A stretch of 64,000 nt of DNA from Heminiphilus faecis. Its GTDB lineage: Bacteria; Bacteroidota; Bacteroidia; Bacteroidales; Muribaculaceae. The stretch covers positions 62,001 through 126,000 of the forward strand of contig NZ_VSMC01000006.1 of the NCBI RefSeq assembly GCF_008728965.1, written 5' to 3'. The notes under the pieces are model-generated. The model was not told where the DNA came from and made no database searches. It saw only the letters and a program-made list of their open reading frames with translations. Position numbers and translations under genes: made by a program. Numbering within the stretch: the stretch's first letter is position 1; every line of letters starts with the position of its first letter. Below, one piece after another: positions 26,238-33,886 of this stretch.

Positions 26238-26265
26238 AAGCGGACGCCGTCAGGGGCATCCGCTT
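26238..26265 (-). terminator. Terminator of dnaA
   Basis: AAGCGGA-C-GCC pairs with GGC-A-TCCGCTT (one mismatch). On the minus strand it is followed by TTTTTATATTTATTG. Confidence 0.75.
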
Positions 26266-26297
26266 GGACTATAAACAGGCTGGAACAAGCCTTTATA

Positions 26298-27680
26298 TCA
26301 TCCTTTTATCATGGCTTCGAGCTTGGAGAGGTCATCACGCAAAGCAGTCTCCATAGAGAGCCGCTCCTCGATATTACGGCATGCATGCAGCACAGTGGCG
26401 TGGCTGCGCGACAGACGCGTACCTATAGCCGTCACCGGCATCTTTGCATCGCGCCGCGCAAGAAACATCACCATCTGACGAGCATCAGAAATCTCGCGTT
26501 TACGGCATTTAGCAAATATAGCATCCTGATCGATATGATAGTAATCACTCACACACTGCGTTATAATTTCGAAGTTTACAGGCTTCTTGTGGACCTTCAC
26601 GGCATTGCCGAGTACGGTACGGGCCAGATCTATGGTGACCTTGCAGTTCAGTATAGTTGCATGGGCCAGAAGCGACACCATTATACCCTCAAGTTCACGA
26701 ATGCTGTCAGTGACATTGGCAGCTATATACTCAAGCACATCGTCAGCAATGTCAAGACCGTCCTGTGCGGCCTTGCGTGCGAGCACCTCACGCCGCAGGT
26801 CTATATCGGGTTTTTCAAGTTCGACAGTCATACCCGACTTAAATCTTGACAGCAGACGTTCGTGCATATCTTTCATATCGGCCGGAGCGCAATCGCTTGA
26901 CATTATTATCTGTCGCTGATTGTGATGCAGATGGTTGAATATATGGAAGAATGCATTCTGGGTCTTGGGTTTGTGCATCAGATCCTGAATATCATCAATA
27001 ATCAGTACATCGATCGACTGATAGAAATTGATGAATTCGTTAACCCTGCTCGGGGTGGCTGTAGAAGCCGCCGTGTATTGATTTTCAAAAAGACGTGCCG
27101 ACAAATAAAGCACACGCGCCGATTCGTCGCGCTCCTTTATGCCGATGCCTATAGCCTGTATCAGATGGGTCTTTCCCACCCCTGTGGGCCCGAATACAAA
27201 CATGGGATTAAACGTCTTGCACTTTGGATCGGAAGCAATGGCCATGCCTATCGAACGAGCTATCTTATTAGAGGGACTCGCACAATAGTTCTCAAAAGTA
27301 TTTTTAGGGTTAAGACGAGAATCAAACTCCTCAACTACATCGGTCACGAAAGGATTGCCAACATGGGGTTTTACCGCCACACTGGGTTTGGCACTGTTGA
27401 TGGTTACCGACGACTGCGGGTCGGCACCTACCTGATTATATAAATATTCAAGCTTTACGTCTTTGCCGTAAACATGGCGCAACGCAAAGAAAAACAATCG
27501 GGCATAGCGCTCCTCGAGCTGCTCGACAAAGAAGAATGTAGGCACTTTAAGCCGGAGTTTCGTACCATCGAAACTCAAAGATGTAATCGGCTTAAACCAT
27601 GCATCGAATTGAGCGGCCGGGAGATTGTCCTGTATCTTTTTCAGACACCTCTCCCATAGCTCTTGTTGAGGTTCGTTCAT
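26298..27680 (-). CDS. dnaA: Chromosomal replication initiator DnaA
   Basis: 460 residues with all four domains. N-terminal domain I (ELWERCLKKIQDNLPAAQFDAWF) is followed by a short linker and the AAA+ domain with Walker A GPTGVGKTHL (near 163) and Walker B VLIIDDIQDL. The arginine-finger box region and the C-terminal DNA-binding domain (ISDARQMVMFLARRDAKMPV, then LSRSHATVLHACRNI) follow. It opens oriC for replication and regulates genes through DnaA boxes. dnaN is not adjacent here. The gene is flanked by the QLSLF protein downstream and a 340-base AT-rich gap upstream. Confidence 0.97.
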   Translation of the reverse strand: MNEPQQELWERCLKKIQDNLPAAQFDAWFKPITSLSFDGTKLRLKVPTFFFVEQLEERYARLFFFALRHVYGKDVKLEYLYNQVGADPQSSVTINSAKPSVAVKPHVGNPFVTDVVEEFDSRLNPKNTFENYCASPSNKIARSIGMAIASDPKCKTFNPMFVFGPTGVGKTHLIQAIGIGIKERDESARVLYLSARLFENQYTAASTATPSRVNEFINFYQSIDVLIIDDIQDLMHKPKTQNAFFHIFNHLHHNQRQIIMSSDCAPADMKDMHERLLSRFKSGMTVELEKPDIDLRREVLARKAAQDGLDIADDVLEYIAANVTDSIRELEGIMVSLLAHATILNCKVTIDLARTVLGNAVKVHKKPVNFEIITQCVSDYYHIDQDAIFAKCRKREISDARQMVMFLARRDAKMPVTAIGTRLSRSHATVLHACRNIEERLSMETALRDDLSKLEAMIKG

Positions 27681-28021
27681 GAAGTCTGTAAATTAGGCAT
27701 TGCTTTGTAGATGCAAATTTCCCCAACTTTTTTCTGAAAAACAATGCGAAAAATATTTGGATTTTATAATCATTCTACAACCCATCTGTCTTTCAGCCGA
27801 TTATGGACACGCTAACTTTCAGGCCCTAAAAGTCAGGCTAAATTTTGCCACCACCCTGTATATCAGCAAATTAGAGCAAACCATCGACATTGCCTCATTA
27901 TTCCTGCATTTTCTGTGAAACCCTTGTATCAGTCAGATATGCGGCATACGTAAGGTGTGGAACAAATAGCGGAGGAAGTTATCAACTATTTAGAATTAAT
28001 CTAAATAGCGTAAAATAGGCA
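27681..28021. other. AT-rich gap upstream of dnaA, with an inverted repeat
   Basis: 340 bases without a credible gene; a 72-codon plus-strand frame has no family features. A perfect 9-bp inverted repeat CTATTTAGA-attaa-TCTAAATAG lies at 27986-28008, just past the MCE gene's stop. GTTATCAAC precedes it but is two changes from a DnaA box. No DnaA-box cluster is seen, so I do not call an origin. The dnaA promoter must lie near 27700-27740, where AAATTTG is a weak -7. Confidence 0.5.
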
Positions 28022-28921
28022 TCAAAATATCTTTATCGGCGGAACGTAGCGCTTGGGATTCTTCTGGAAGTCGCCTAATATAGAGTCGATACCGAGTGTG
28101 ATACTGTCTATGCGGTCGTAGAGTACACGGTCGTTAAGCAGCATGCCGAGAGTATTGTCAGTCCTTGTAAGCTGACCGGTGACCTCATTGACGTTTGAAG
28201 TTATGGAATTGACATTGTCCATCGTCTCCTTCAGCGGCAACCGCTTAAGGTCTTCCGATACCACGGCAAGATCACGCGTTATAGAATCAAGATTAGACGC
28301 CACTCCGCCGACTGTCGACATCGTGCCGGGCATGGTGGCGAGTGTGCGGTTAAGATATGCCGTAGAGGCCTGAAGACTCGCGGTTATGGCATCAAGACGC
28401 TTAACCGACCTGATAAGGGCCGAGTCGCTTACAAGGGCATTGACCGATGTCAGCAACGAATCTACTTTAGGCAGTATGGACGTGGCAGCCGGCTTGAGTG
28501 CATCGGTAAGTCCGTCAATCATCGACGGCTCGGTAACTCCTATAAGTTTATCGCCGACGTCATGATGATCGGTAGCCGATGAAAATTTCAGAACCACGGT
28601 CGATGTGCCGAGGATGTCATTGCTGATCACAGCCTCACTTCCGGCCGGCACTCTTAGTTTATGGTCAAGGGCAAGCTCCACCATGACATGTCCGGGATTG
28701 TCGTACTCGTACGTGATGTCTCTTACTTGCCCTACCTTGAAGCCGTTCAGAGTGACGGGGGCGGAAACGGAAAGCCCGTTTACATCAGTATACGATACAT
28801 AATAATAATTCGAGGCCTTGAATACATTGATTCCTTTAAGATAATCGATACCGAAAAAAAGCACCAAAGCCGCTATCAGTACCGAAAGTCCTATTATCAT
28901 TTCTTTGGAATATCGTTTCAT
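28022..28921 (-). CDS. MCE (MlaD-type) lipid-transport substrate-binding protein
   Basis: 299 residues. An N-terminal TM anchor (MIIGLSVLIAALVLFFGIDYL) is followed by the MCE domain at about 38-115 (YYYVSYTDVNGLSVSAPVTL, NGFKVGQVRDI, VPAGSEAVI, ILGTSTVVL). A long C-terminal helical stretch rich in S, T, D and L follows, as in MlaD-like proteins that form hexameric lipid tunnels across the periplasm. Normally an MlaE permease and MlaF ATPase act with it; they are not adjacent here. It follows the amidase gene by 30 bases, so amidase and MCE genes are probably cotranscribed. Confidence 0.92.
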   Translation of the reverse strand: MKRYSKEMIIGLSVLIAALVLFFGIDYLKGINVFKASNYYYVSYTDVNGLSVSAPVTLNGFKVGQVRDITYEYDNPGHVMVELALDHKLRVPAGSEAVISNDILGTSTVVLKFSSATDHHDVGDKLIGVTEPSMIDGLTDALKPAATSILPKVDSLLTSVNALVSDSALIRSVKRLDAITASLQASTAYLNRTLATMPGTMSTVGGVASNLDSITRDLAVVSEDLKRLPLKETMDNVNSITSNVNEVTGQLTRTDNTLGMLLNDRVLYDRIDSITLGIDSILGDFQKNPKRYVPPIKIF

Positions 28922-28951
28922 AATTATATTCTGTAGTTAAAGTATTTTATG

Positions 28952-30067
28952 TCATTTTACACGCTTCCCGTCGCGCATGGTTATCACAAACGCTTCACGG
29001 TGCTTGGACCGTACTTTTTTGAGCTCACGAAGAGCCTCATCCATCGAAGTATAGTCACCTACCGTATATTTATACAATCCACCGTCATAATAGTTGTCGA
29101 CATTGTTCAATCCCTTGAATTGCGACGACCCTGACTTCAGCTTCACATCCGAAGCCAGTATCTGTATTCTGTACCGCAATTCTCCGTCATTGCAGGCAAT
29201 ATCATCCGTCATGTCGTCATCCTCATCATCGGAGTCGTCATCGGTAAATAGCGGAGCATCACCCCCACTGACCGGTCTTCCGCCCGAACTATGGTCATAA
29301 GCCGTCTTATATGATGTAAAAGCATTATATATGGCTTTGGCAAATTTAGTCTGCCCCTTTTCAGACCCTAAAAACCGCTCCGACACCGGATTGCATATAA
29401 AATCCAGTTCTACTAGCACGGCAGGCATTCCAGTTTTGGCAAGCACCCAGAAACCCGCTTGTCTGACTCCGTTGTCATGACGGCCGGCCGTCGACACCAT
29501 CTCGGACTGGACCTTGCTTGCGAAGTCAATGCTCTGGTCCATGTGCTTGTTCTGGCTAAGTTCAAATATTATATAGGATTCCGTCGAATTAGGGTCAAAG
29601 CCCTGATATGTGGCCGTAAAATCATCCTCAAGCATCATCACGGCATTTTCACGCTTGGCCACATCAAGATTCTCGGCACTTCGATGAAGGCCCAGCGTGT
29701 ATGTGGCGGTACCTTTTATTTTACGGCGGTTTTTGTTTCTCTTGTCTACCGAATTGGTATGTATCGACACAAACAGATCTCCCGAGGCTTTATTGGCAAT
29801 CTCGGCCCGTTGCTGAAGCGTCTTGAAATAATCACCGTCGCGGGTATATACCACCTTTACATCTTTATGGTGCTGCTTGACAAGACGGCCAAATTTAAGG
29901 GCAACGCTGAGATTTATCGATTTCTCATTGGTCTTGTCGCCGACGGCTCCGTAATCATGTCCTCCATGACCGGCATCAATAACCAAGACAAAATCCTTTG
30001 CCTCCGCACCGGTATACTGACATGTTAAAGCCGCAAAAATGAATAAGATTTGGAACAATCGGCCCAT
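28952..30067 (-). CDS. N-acetylmuramoyl-L-alanine amidase (Amidase_3) with SPOR-like tail
   Basis: 371 residues with a signal peptide (residues 1-23). The zinc amidase domain covers about 26-250: His34 in DAGHGGHD, Glu48 in NEKSINL, His103 in SIHTNS and catalytic Glu220 in LVELDFICN. A very acidic linker (about 275-293, DDDSDDEDDD) leads to a C-terminal domain of about 75 residues (LRYRIQILASDVKL ... YKYTVGDYTSMDEALRELKKVR) typical of SPOR, which binds denuded glycan at the septum. It cleaves the amide bond between MurNAc and peptide during cell division. Confidence 0.95.
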   Translation of the reverse strand: MGRLFQILFIFAALTCQYTGAEAKDFVLVIDAGHGGHDYGAVGDKTNEKSINLSVALKFGRLVKQHHKDVKVVYTRDGDYFKTLQQRAEIANKASGDLFVSIHTNSVDKRNKNRRKIKGTATYTLGLHRSAENLDVAKRENAVMMLEDDFTATYQGFDPNSTESYIIFELSQNKHMDQSIDFASKVQSEMVSTAGRHDNGVRQAGFWVLAKTGMPAVLVELDFICNPVSERFLGSEKGQTKFAKAIYNAFTSYKTAYDHSSGGRPVSGGDAPLFTDDDSDDEDDDMTDDIACNDGELRYRIQILASDVKLKSGSSQFKGLNNVDNYYDGGLYKYTVGDYTSMDEALRELKKVRSKHREAFVITMRDGKRVK

Positions 30068-30085
30068 ATTTTATTTAATATAGTG

Positions 30086-30093
30086 CAAAATTA
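30086..30093 (-). promoter_or_regulatory. -7 element of the amidase-MCE promoter
   Basis: TAATTTTG on the minus strand; start near 30081, leader of about 14 bases. A single perfect DnaA box (TGTGGATAA, 30113-30121) lies just upstream, in the -33 area. Confidence 0.6.
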
Positions 30094-30200
30094 CTAAATT
30101 GGCAGGTAATTTTGTGGATAAAACTTCACTTTTTGCCCATATGGAATAAAAAATCAGATGTTTTAAACAACTTTTTCAAGTATCACAGACAAATATAGAC

Positions 30201-30208
30201 TACATTTG
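30201..30208 (+). promoter_or_regulatory. -7 element of the gldB promoter
   Basis: TACATTTG directly followed by CATC and the ATG at 30213. A normal start site would fall on or within a base or two of the ATG, so the mRNA is probably leaderless. Confidence 0.6.
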
Positions 30209-30212
30209 CATC

Positions 30213-31205
30213 ATGACAGACAATATCGACATACTGCACCGCAAGCTGCTCATAACCATTTTGCTCATGGCATTATGCTCATGCGGAGGCAGAAGACCGG
30301 TTTCACCTGATGACAGTAAAGCGACCGTAACCCGCTTTGACCTTGATGTATTCAGATATCCCGACATGGACAGCGCCGCCCGCAATGCATTCCGCGACTC
30401 ATATGCCCGGGTACTGCCTGTACTGCTCATGAATACCGCTGTGTCAGACTCCGCAGTCAACGCTTATGCAAACAGCAGAGCGGTAAAGGTGTTCACCCCT
30501 GACATCATGTCGCGCTATGACAGTCATGACTCGGTGGAGAAAGTGCTCGGGGCGATAATGGCGGCTAAACATCGCCTGATGCCTGAGCTGCAATGGCCCC
30601 GCATGTATGGCATCGTATCGCCTTACAACCAATCGATAATCATGACCGACAGCATTATGCTCATAGGGCTAAACCACTATCTCGGAGCCGACTATGAGGG
30701 CTACGGATATTTCGACAGTTATCTGCGGCATATAAAGACCGCCCGGCACATGCCTTACCACATAGTCGAAGCTGTGCTGGCCGGCAGTCATCCTTTCATA
30801 CCTGATGAAAAACAGACGGCATTGAGCCGCATGCTCTACGAAGGGGCCTTGCTGAAATCAATCGAGATGCTTATGCCCGGTTTCAATCTTGCCGACGCCC
30901 TCGGATATGACTCCGCACAACTTGACCTGATAAAATCGCATGAAGCAGACATATGGAACACGCTTATAGCTAAACGGCTGCTTTTTTCAACCGTAGCTAC
31001 TGTCGCCGACCGTCTTGTAAACCCAGCTCCTTACACGTCGATCATAGGTCCGGAAGTACCGGGACGCGCAGGCCGGTACATAGGCTACCGCATAGTCGAC
31101 AGCTATCTGCGACACAACGACGTCACCGGGCCGCAGGACATACTGTCATCAGACTTTTACAACTCACGCAATACCCTCGTCAAATCAGAGTACAGCCCAC
31201 GATGA
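30213..31205 (+). CDS. gldB: GldB-like lipoprotein
   Basis: 330 residues. Lipoprotein signal (KLLITILLMALCSC, lipobox LCSC). The body matches the GldB family: VTRFDLDVFRYPDMD, then MRYG-like PRMYGIVSPYNQSIIMTD, LNHYLGADYEGYGYFDSYLRH, MPYHIVEAVL and the C-terminal GRYIGYRIVDSYLRHNDVT. In gliding flavobacteria GldB is needed for motility. Non-gliding gut Bacteroidales keep it, pointing to a wider envelope role. It is divergent from the amidase gene. Downstream, the terminator at 31225-31265 lies tail to tail with a small minus-strand gene. Confidence 0.88.
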   Translation: MTDNIDILHRKLLITILLMALCSCGGRRPVSPDDSKATVTRFDLDVFRYPDMDSAARNAFRDSYARVLPVLLMNTAVSDSAVNAYANSRAVKVFTPDIMSRYDSHDSVEKVLGAIMAAKHRLMPELQWPRMYGIVSPYNQSIIMTDSIMLIGLNHYLGADYEGYGYFDSYLRHIKTARHMPYHIVEAVLAGSHPFIPDEKQTALSRMLYEGALLKSIEMLMPGFNLADALGYDSAQLDLIKSHEADIWNTLIAKRLLFSTVATVADRLVNPAPYTSIIGPEVPGRAGRYIGYRIVDSYLRHNDVTGPQDILSSDFYNSRNTLVKSEYSPR

Positions 31206-31224
31206 AGGGGGCGACAATAAAAAG

Positions 31225-31265
31225 CCGACATAGGCAGTCGTGCCGGAGCCGGCTGCCTATGTCGG
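31225..31265 (-). terminator. Terminator between gldB and the 57-residue gene
   Basis: CCGACATAGGCAG pairs perfectly with CTGCCTATGTCGG (13 bp). The T-run (GGCTTTTTATTG) follows on the minus strand, so it serves the small minus-strand gene and may also stop gldB. Confidence 0.88.
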
Positions 31266-31266
31266 G

Positions 31267-31440
31267 TCAATTTACGATAAAGCCGCTTAACGGCAAAGGC
31301 AATCCGGAATCGGCTTTGTAGCTCCGGGCAAACTGCCGTATGAACTCGATTGTTGCCGCTCGGGGCAACTCACTGCCGACTCCGCCGCTCTTGCCATTGT
31401 CAGCCGACACCGAATTGTGTCCGGTTTTCTTTTTATCCAT
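31267..31440 (-). CDS. Small 57-residue protein
   Basis: ATG at 31440 and TGA at 31267-31269. The sequence begins MDKKKTGHNSVSADNG, has a middle IEFIRQFARSYKADSG and ends LPLSGFIVN. The basic, disordered N-terminus followed by an 'IEFIRQFAR' helix and a hydrophobic tail resembles short proteins I associate with Bacteroidales genomes, where they go unnamed. Support for a real gene: an intact frame filling the gap, codon use like the neighbours, and a strong terminator placed 2 bases after the stop on the same strand. No function can be assigned. Its promoter is not evident in the AT-rich sequence upstream. Confidence 0.7.
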   Translation of the reverse strand: MDKKKTGHNSVSADNGKSGGVGSELPRAATIEFIRQFARSYKADSGLPLPLSGFIVN

Positions 31441-31621
31441 GGCTATAGGCGGTTAATCATTAAACTTATATTGTAAACGGCAATTATGTCTGTTTTATTA
31501 TAGCTGACATGACACAAACATGTAAACATAAATGAATTTTATATAATACTTATTATGTTTAACGCCACAACACGATTCAAACGGCTTTATTGTGTGCTAA
31601 CCGCAAAAAATATTAAATTGA

Positions 31622-31653
31622 TTTGTATTTGTCATGACTCGGCACTATCTTTG
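31622..31653 (+). promoter_or_regulatory. Promoter of the sigma factor gene at 31737
   Basis: TTTG (31622-31625), a 20-base spacer and TATCTTTG (31646-31653). The start near 31658 gives a leader of about 80 bases. Confidence 0.75.
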
Positions 31654-31736
31654 CAAATATCAACAAACCAGTACAAACCGATTAAAACCTTAACGCCTAT
31701 AGCTTGACATTACTCTAACTATAACAACTTTAAGTA

Positions 31737-32327
31737 ATGCACATATTGACCACTCTCACTGACGAACAGCTTGTGAGAAAATACATTGACGGTAACAACA
31801 AAGCGTTTGACACTTTATTGCATCGCCATAAGTCCAGATTGTATTCCTACATAATACGCATTGTCAAAAACAAAGATCTTGCAGAGGACATATTTCAGGA
31901 AACATTTGTCAAGATCATAATGACCCTGCGTCAGGGACGCTATATAGAATCAGGCAAATTCAGCGCTTGGCTCTCGCGCATAGCGCACAATCTGATCATA
32001 GACCACTTCCGTCAGGAAAAGGCTGAAAACAACATGTCATCCGATGACGAGGACACCAATTTGCTCAACCGCCGTGACCTATGTGAGGAAAACATCGAAG
32101 ACATAATGGTTAACGACCAGATAAAAGCCGACGTGCGACGCATAATAGACGCCCTGCCCGACCCGCAGAAAGAAGTGCTCGTCATGCGTTACTATAACGA
32201 CATGAGCTTCAAGGAAATAGCAGAGACCACCGGCGTAAGCATAAACACTGCTCTCGGCCGCATGCGGTATGCCATCCTAAACATGCGCCGCATAGCAGCC
32301 GAAAACAATATTGTACTGTCGGCATGA
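31737..32327 (+). CDS. ECF-type sigma-70 family RNA polymerase sigma factor
   Basis: 196 residues. Region 2 is LVRKYIDGNNKAFDTLLHRH ... AEDIFQETFVKIIMTL ... AWLSRIAHNLIIDHFRQ. Region 4 is LPDPQKEVLVMRYYNDMSFKEIAETTGVSINTALGRMRYAI. Both promoter-reading regions are intact and region 3 is absent, as in ECF sigmas. The linker is longer and more acidic (SSDDEDTNLLNRRDLCEE) than usual. No anti-sigma gene is next to it; the neighbouring minus-strand genes encode a thioredoxin, a GNAT and a DUF4301 protein. It has its own promoter with a leader of about 80 bases. Its regulon is unknown. Confidence 0.92.
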   Translation: MHILTTLTDEQLVRKYIDGNNKAFDTLLHRHKSRLYSYIIRIVKNKDLAEDIFQETFVKIIMTLRQGRYIESGKFSAWLSRIAHNLIIDHFRQEKAENNMSSDDEDTNLLNRRDLCEENIEDIMVNDQIKADVRRIIDALPDPQKEVLVMRYYNDMSFKEIAETTGVSINTALGRMRYAILNMRRIAAENNIVLSA

Positions 32328-32345
32328 CTCCAAGAGCGCAGGCGT

Positions 32346-32777
32346 CTACTCGCTTGTGCTCTTGGGCAACAGATATTCCTTTATAGACTGATCGATAAAC
32401 TCGGCCGGCTGTACACCCATCATGCCACGCATAGGACGGCCGTCGTTAGGAAACAGGACGACAAGCGGGATGGAATTTATGCCCAAATCACGCGCCAGAT
32501 CCTTATTCTCGTCAATATTAAGTTTACGGAAGTCAACCTGTCCTTTATACTTGACCGCCAAAGAGTCGATTATCGGCGACAGGCGCAGACATGGAGCGCA
32601 CCAAGGCGCCCAGAAGTCGACCAACGTAGGACGTACGGGCTGCACCGTGTCACTTCGATAATTAAATATCTCTTTCATAAACTCTTCCTGACCTATAGCC
32701 TTTACAGGTTCCTGTGCTTCGGCCGACATTGCGAGTATGCATGTCAGCGACAAAGCTGTAAAAAATCTCTTTATCAT
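32346..32777 (-). CDS. Secreted thioredoxin-fold protein
   Basis: 143 residues with a signal peptide (MIKRFFTALSLTCILAMSAEA). The active site is WCAPC (Cys60, Cys63) instead of the usual WCGPC, in VDFWAPWCAPCLRLSP. The cis-proline loop is NSIPLVV, and LNIDENKDLARDLGI is the usual helix. It should exchange disulfides in the periplasm. It is the last gene of a tight minus-strand group, 11 bases after the GNAT gene. Confidence 0.92.
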   Translation of the reverse strand: MIKRFFTALSLTCILAMSAEAQEPVKAIGQEEFMKEIFNYRSDTVQPVRPTLVDFWAPWCAPCLRLSPIIDSLAVKYKGQVDFRKLNIDENKDLARDLGINSIPLVVLFPNDGRPMRGMMGVQPAEFIDQSIKEYLLPKSTSE

Positions 32778-32788
32778 TTTATCATGTT

Positions 32789-33850
32789 TTAATCAAGCAT
32801 AAGACTTATAAACGGGCGCTCGGCCGGAAAGTCCAGCAACCGCCGCGTAACGTCATTGCCAAAAATTATAGATGTAAATACCTCCACATCTATATCGTAG
32901 TCAAGCTCACCACTGTATTCGTCATTGCGCATACATTTTCCGTCAGCTAAAGTATATACACCGTTGTTTTCATCTATCTCGGCGTCGTTAACTCTTATCG
33001 ACAGCTTCATGCCGGTATAACGCCCCGCTATCACTGAAAGACACTTTTCCACGTTTACCACTCTCGCCATACCCCTAACGACATAATTGTCGTTGTCACG
33101 TACGGCATCGTAATATCCATATACGGTCATCGGACACCCGGCAAACTCTCTAAGGACTTCGGCAAGTACTGCCGCACGCGAATCACCGTCAACGGCAAGC
33201 ACATCCTTGACCACAACCTCGTCTGCGTCGGGAACTGCAAACGCCATAGCCACAGGCGAGCCATGACTGTCGGCAAGTGCTATGACCGCACCGGCATCGG
33301 CCGAATTATCCATAAGTATCTCGTCATACTGCCTGCGGGTATGCTGAACGGCACATGGCCTCGACTCCATGATTCTATTGAAAAAGCCGTATGCCTCAAC
33401 GCCTGAAAGATCATAATAACGGCTGTACACCCCGGTACTGCGAAATTTGTGGGCTGAAGTATACCGCTCCTTATCCATATAAAACACCGGCGAAAATCCC
33501 ATATGTCCGTAGTAGTGATACAACCACTCGCCTGCCGGAATAAGCGTACACAGAATATCGCCGCGACGGTAGGATTCGCGCAAGGCATGTCCCATAAGTC
33601 GCCTCATGTAGCCGTGACCGCGCAAACTCTTGGCTGTAGCCGCGCCGCACACATAGCTCACAGATGACGTTACACCATGAAAATTCATGGTGTAACGCTG
33701 TAGCATCATCGAACTGACTATGCGCCCTTCCTCCTCAAGTACGAGAGCGTCTTCATCACGATAAACCTCGCTGAAAAACATGTCGACGTACTGATCGGTA
33801 TCGTCGAAACATTCACGCCACAGTTTTAATACAGAGTCCTTCTTGTCCAT
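32789..33850 (-). CDS. GNAT family N-acetyltransferase, two-domain Eis-like
   Basis: 353 residues. The N-terminal GNAT domain has VCGAATAKSLRGHGYMRRLM (acetyl-CoA pyrophosphate loop RGHGYM) and YHYYGHMGFSP. The C-terminal part (about 190-340) with VVKDVLAVDGD and IRVNDAEIDENNGVYTLADG is the sterol-carrier-like tail seen in the Eis group of acetyltransferases. The substrate is unknown. The ATG at 33850 lies 37 bases after the DUF4301 stop, and the thioredoxin gene follows by 11 bases. Confidence 0.88.
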   Translation of the reverse strand: MDKKDSVLKLWRECFDDTDQYVDMFFSEVYRDEDALVLEEEGRIVSSMMLQRYTMNFHGVTSSVSYVCGAATAKSLRGHGYMRRLMGHALRESYRRGDILCTLIPAGEWLYHYYGHMGFSPVFYMDKERYTSAHKFRSTGVYSRYYDLSGVEAYGFFNRIMESRPCAVQHTRRQYDEILMDNSADAGAVIALADSHGSPVAMAFAVPDADEVVVKDVLAVDGDSRAAVLAEVLREFAGCPMTVYGYYDAVRDNDNYVVRGMARVVNVEKCLSVIAGRYTGMKLSIRVNDAEIDENNGVYTLADGKCMRNDEYSGELDYDIDVEVFTSIIFGNDVTRRLLDFPAERPFISLMLD

Positions 33851-33886
33851 ACACTGAATAACAGTGTCCCCGGAGTGAAAGTTCTG

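Noticed and set aside
27700-27918. A 72-codon plus-strand frame upstream of dnaA
   Set aside because: AT-driven composition, no family motif, no promoter, and it overlaps the likely dnaA promoter area.
27681-28021. Origin of replication beside dnaA
   Set aside because: No cluster of TTATCCACA-like boxes; the nearest GTTATCAAC has two mismatches. A single perfect box exists at 30113-30121, in the amidase/gldB gap, which is not enough.
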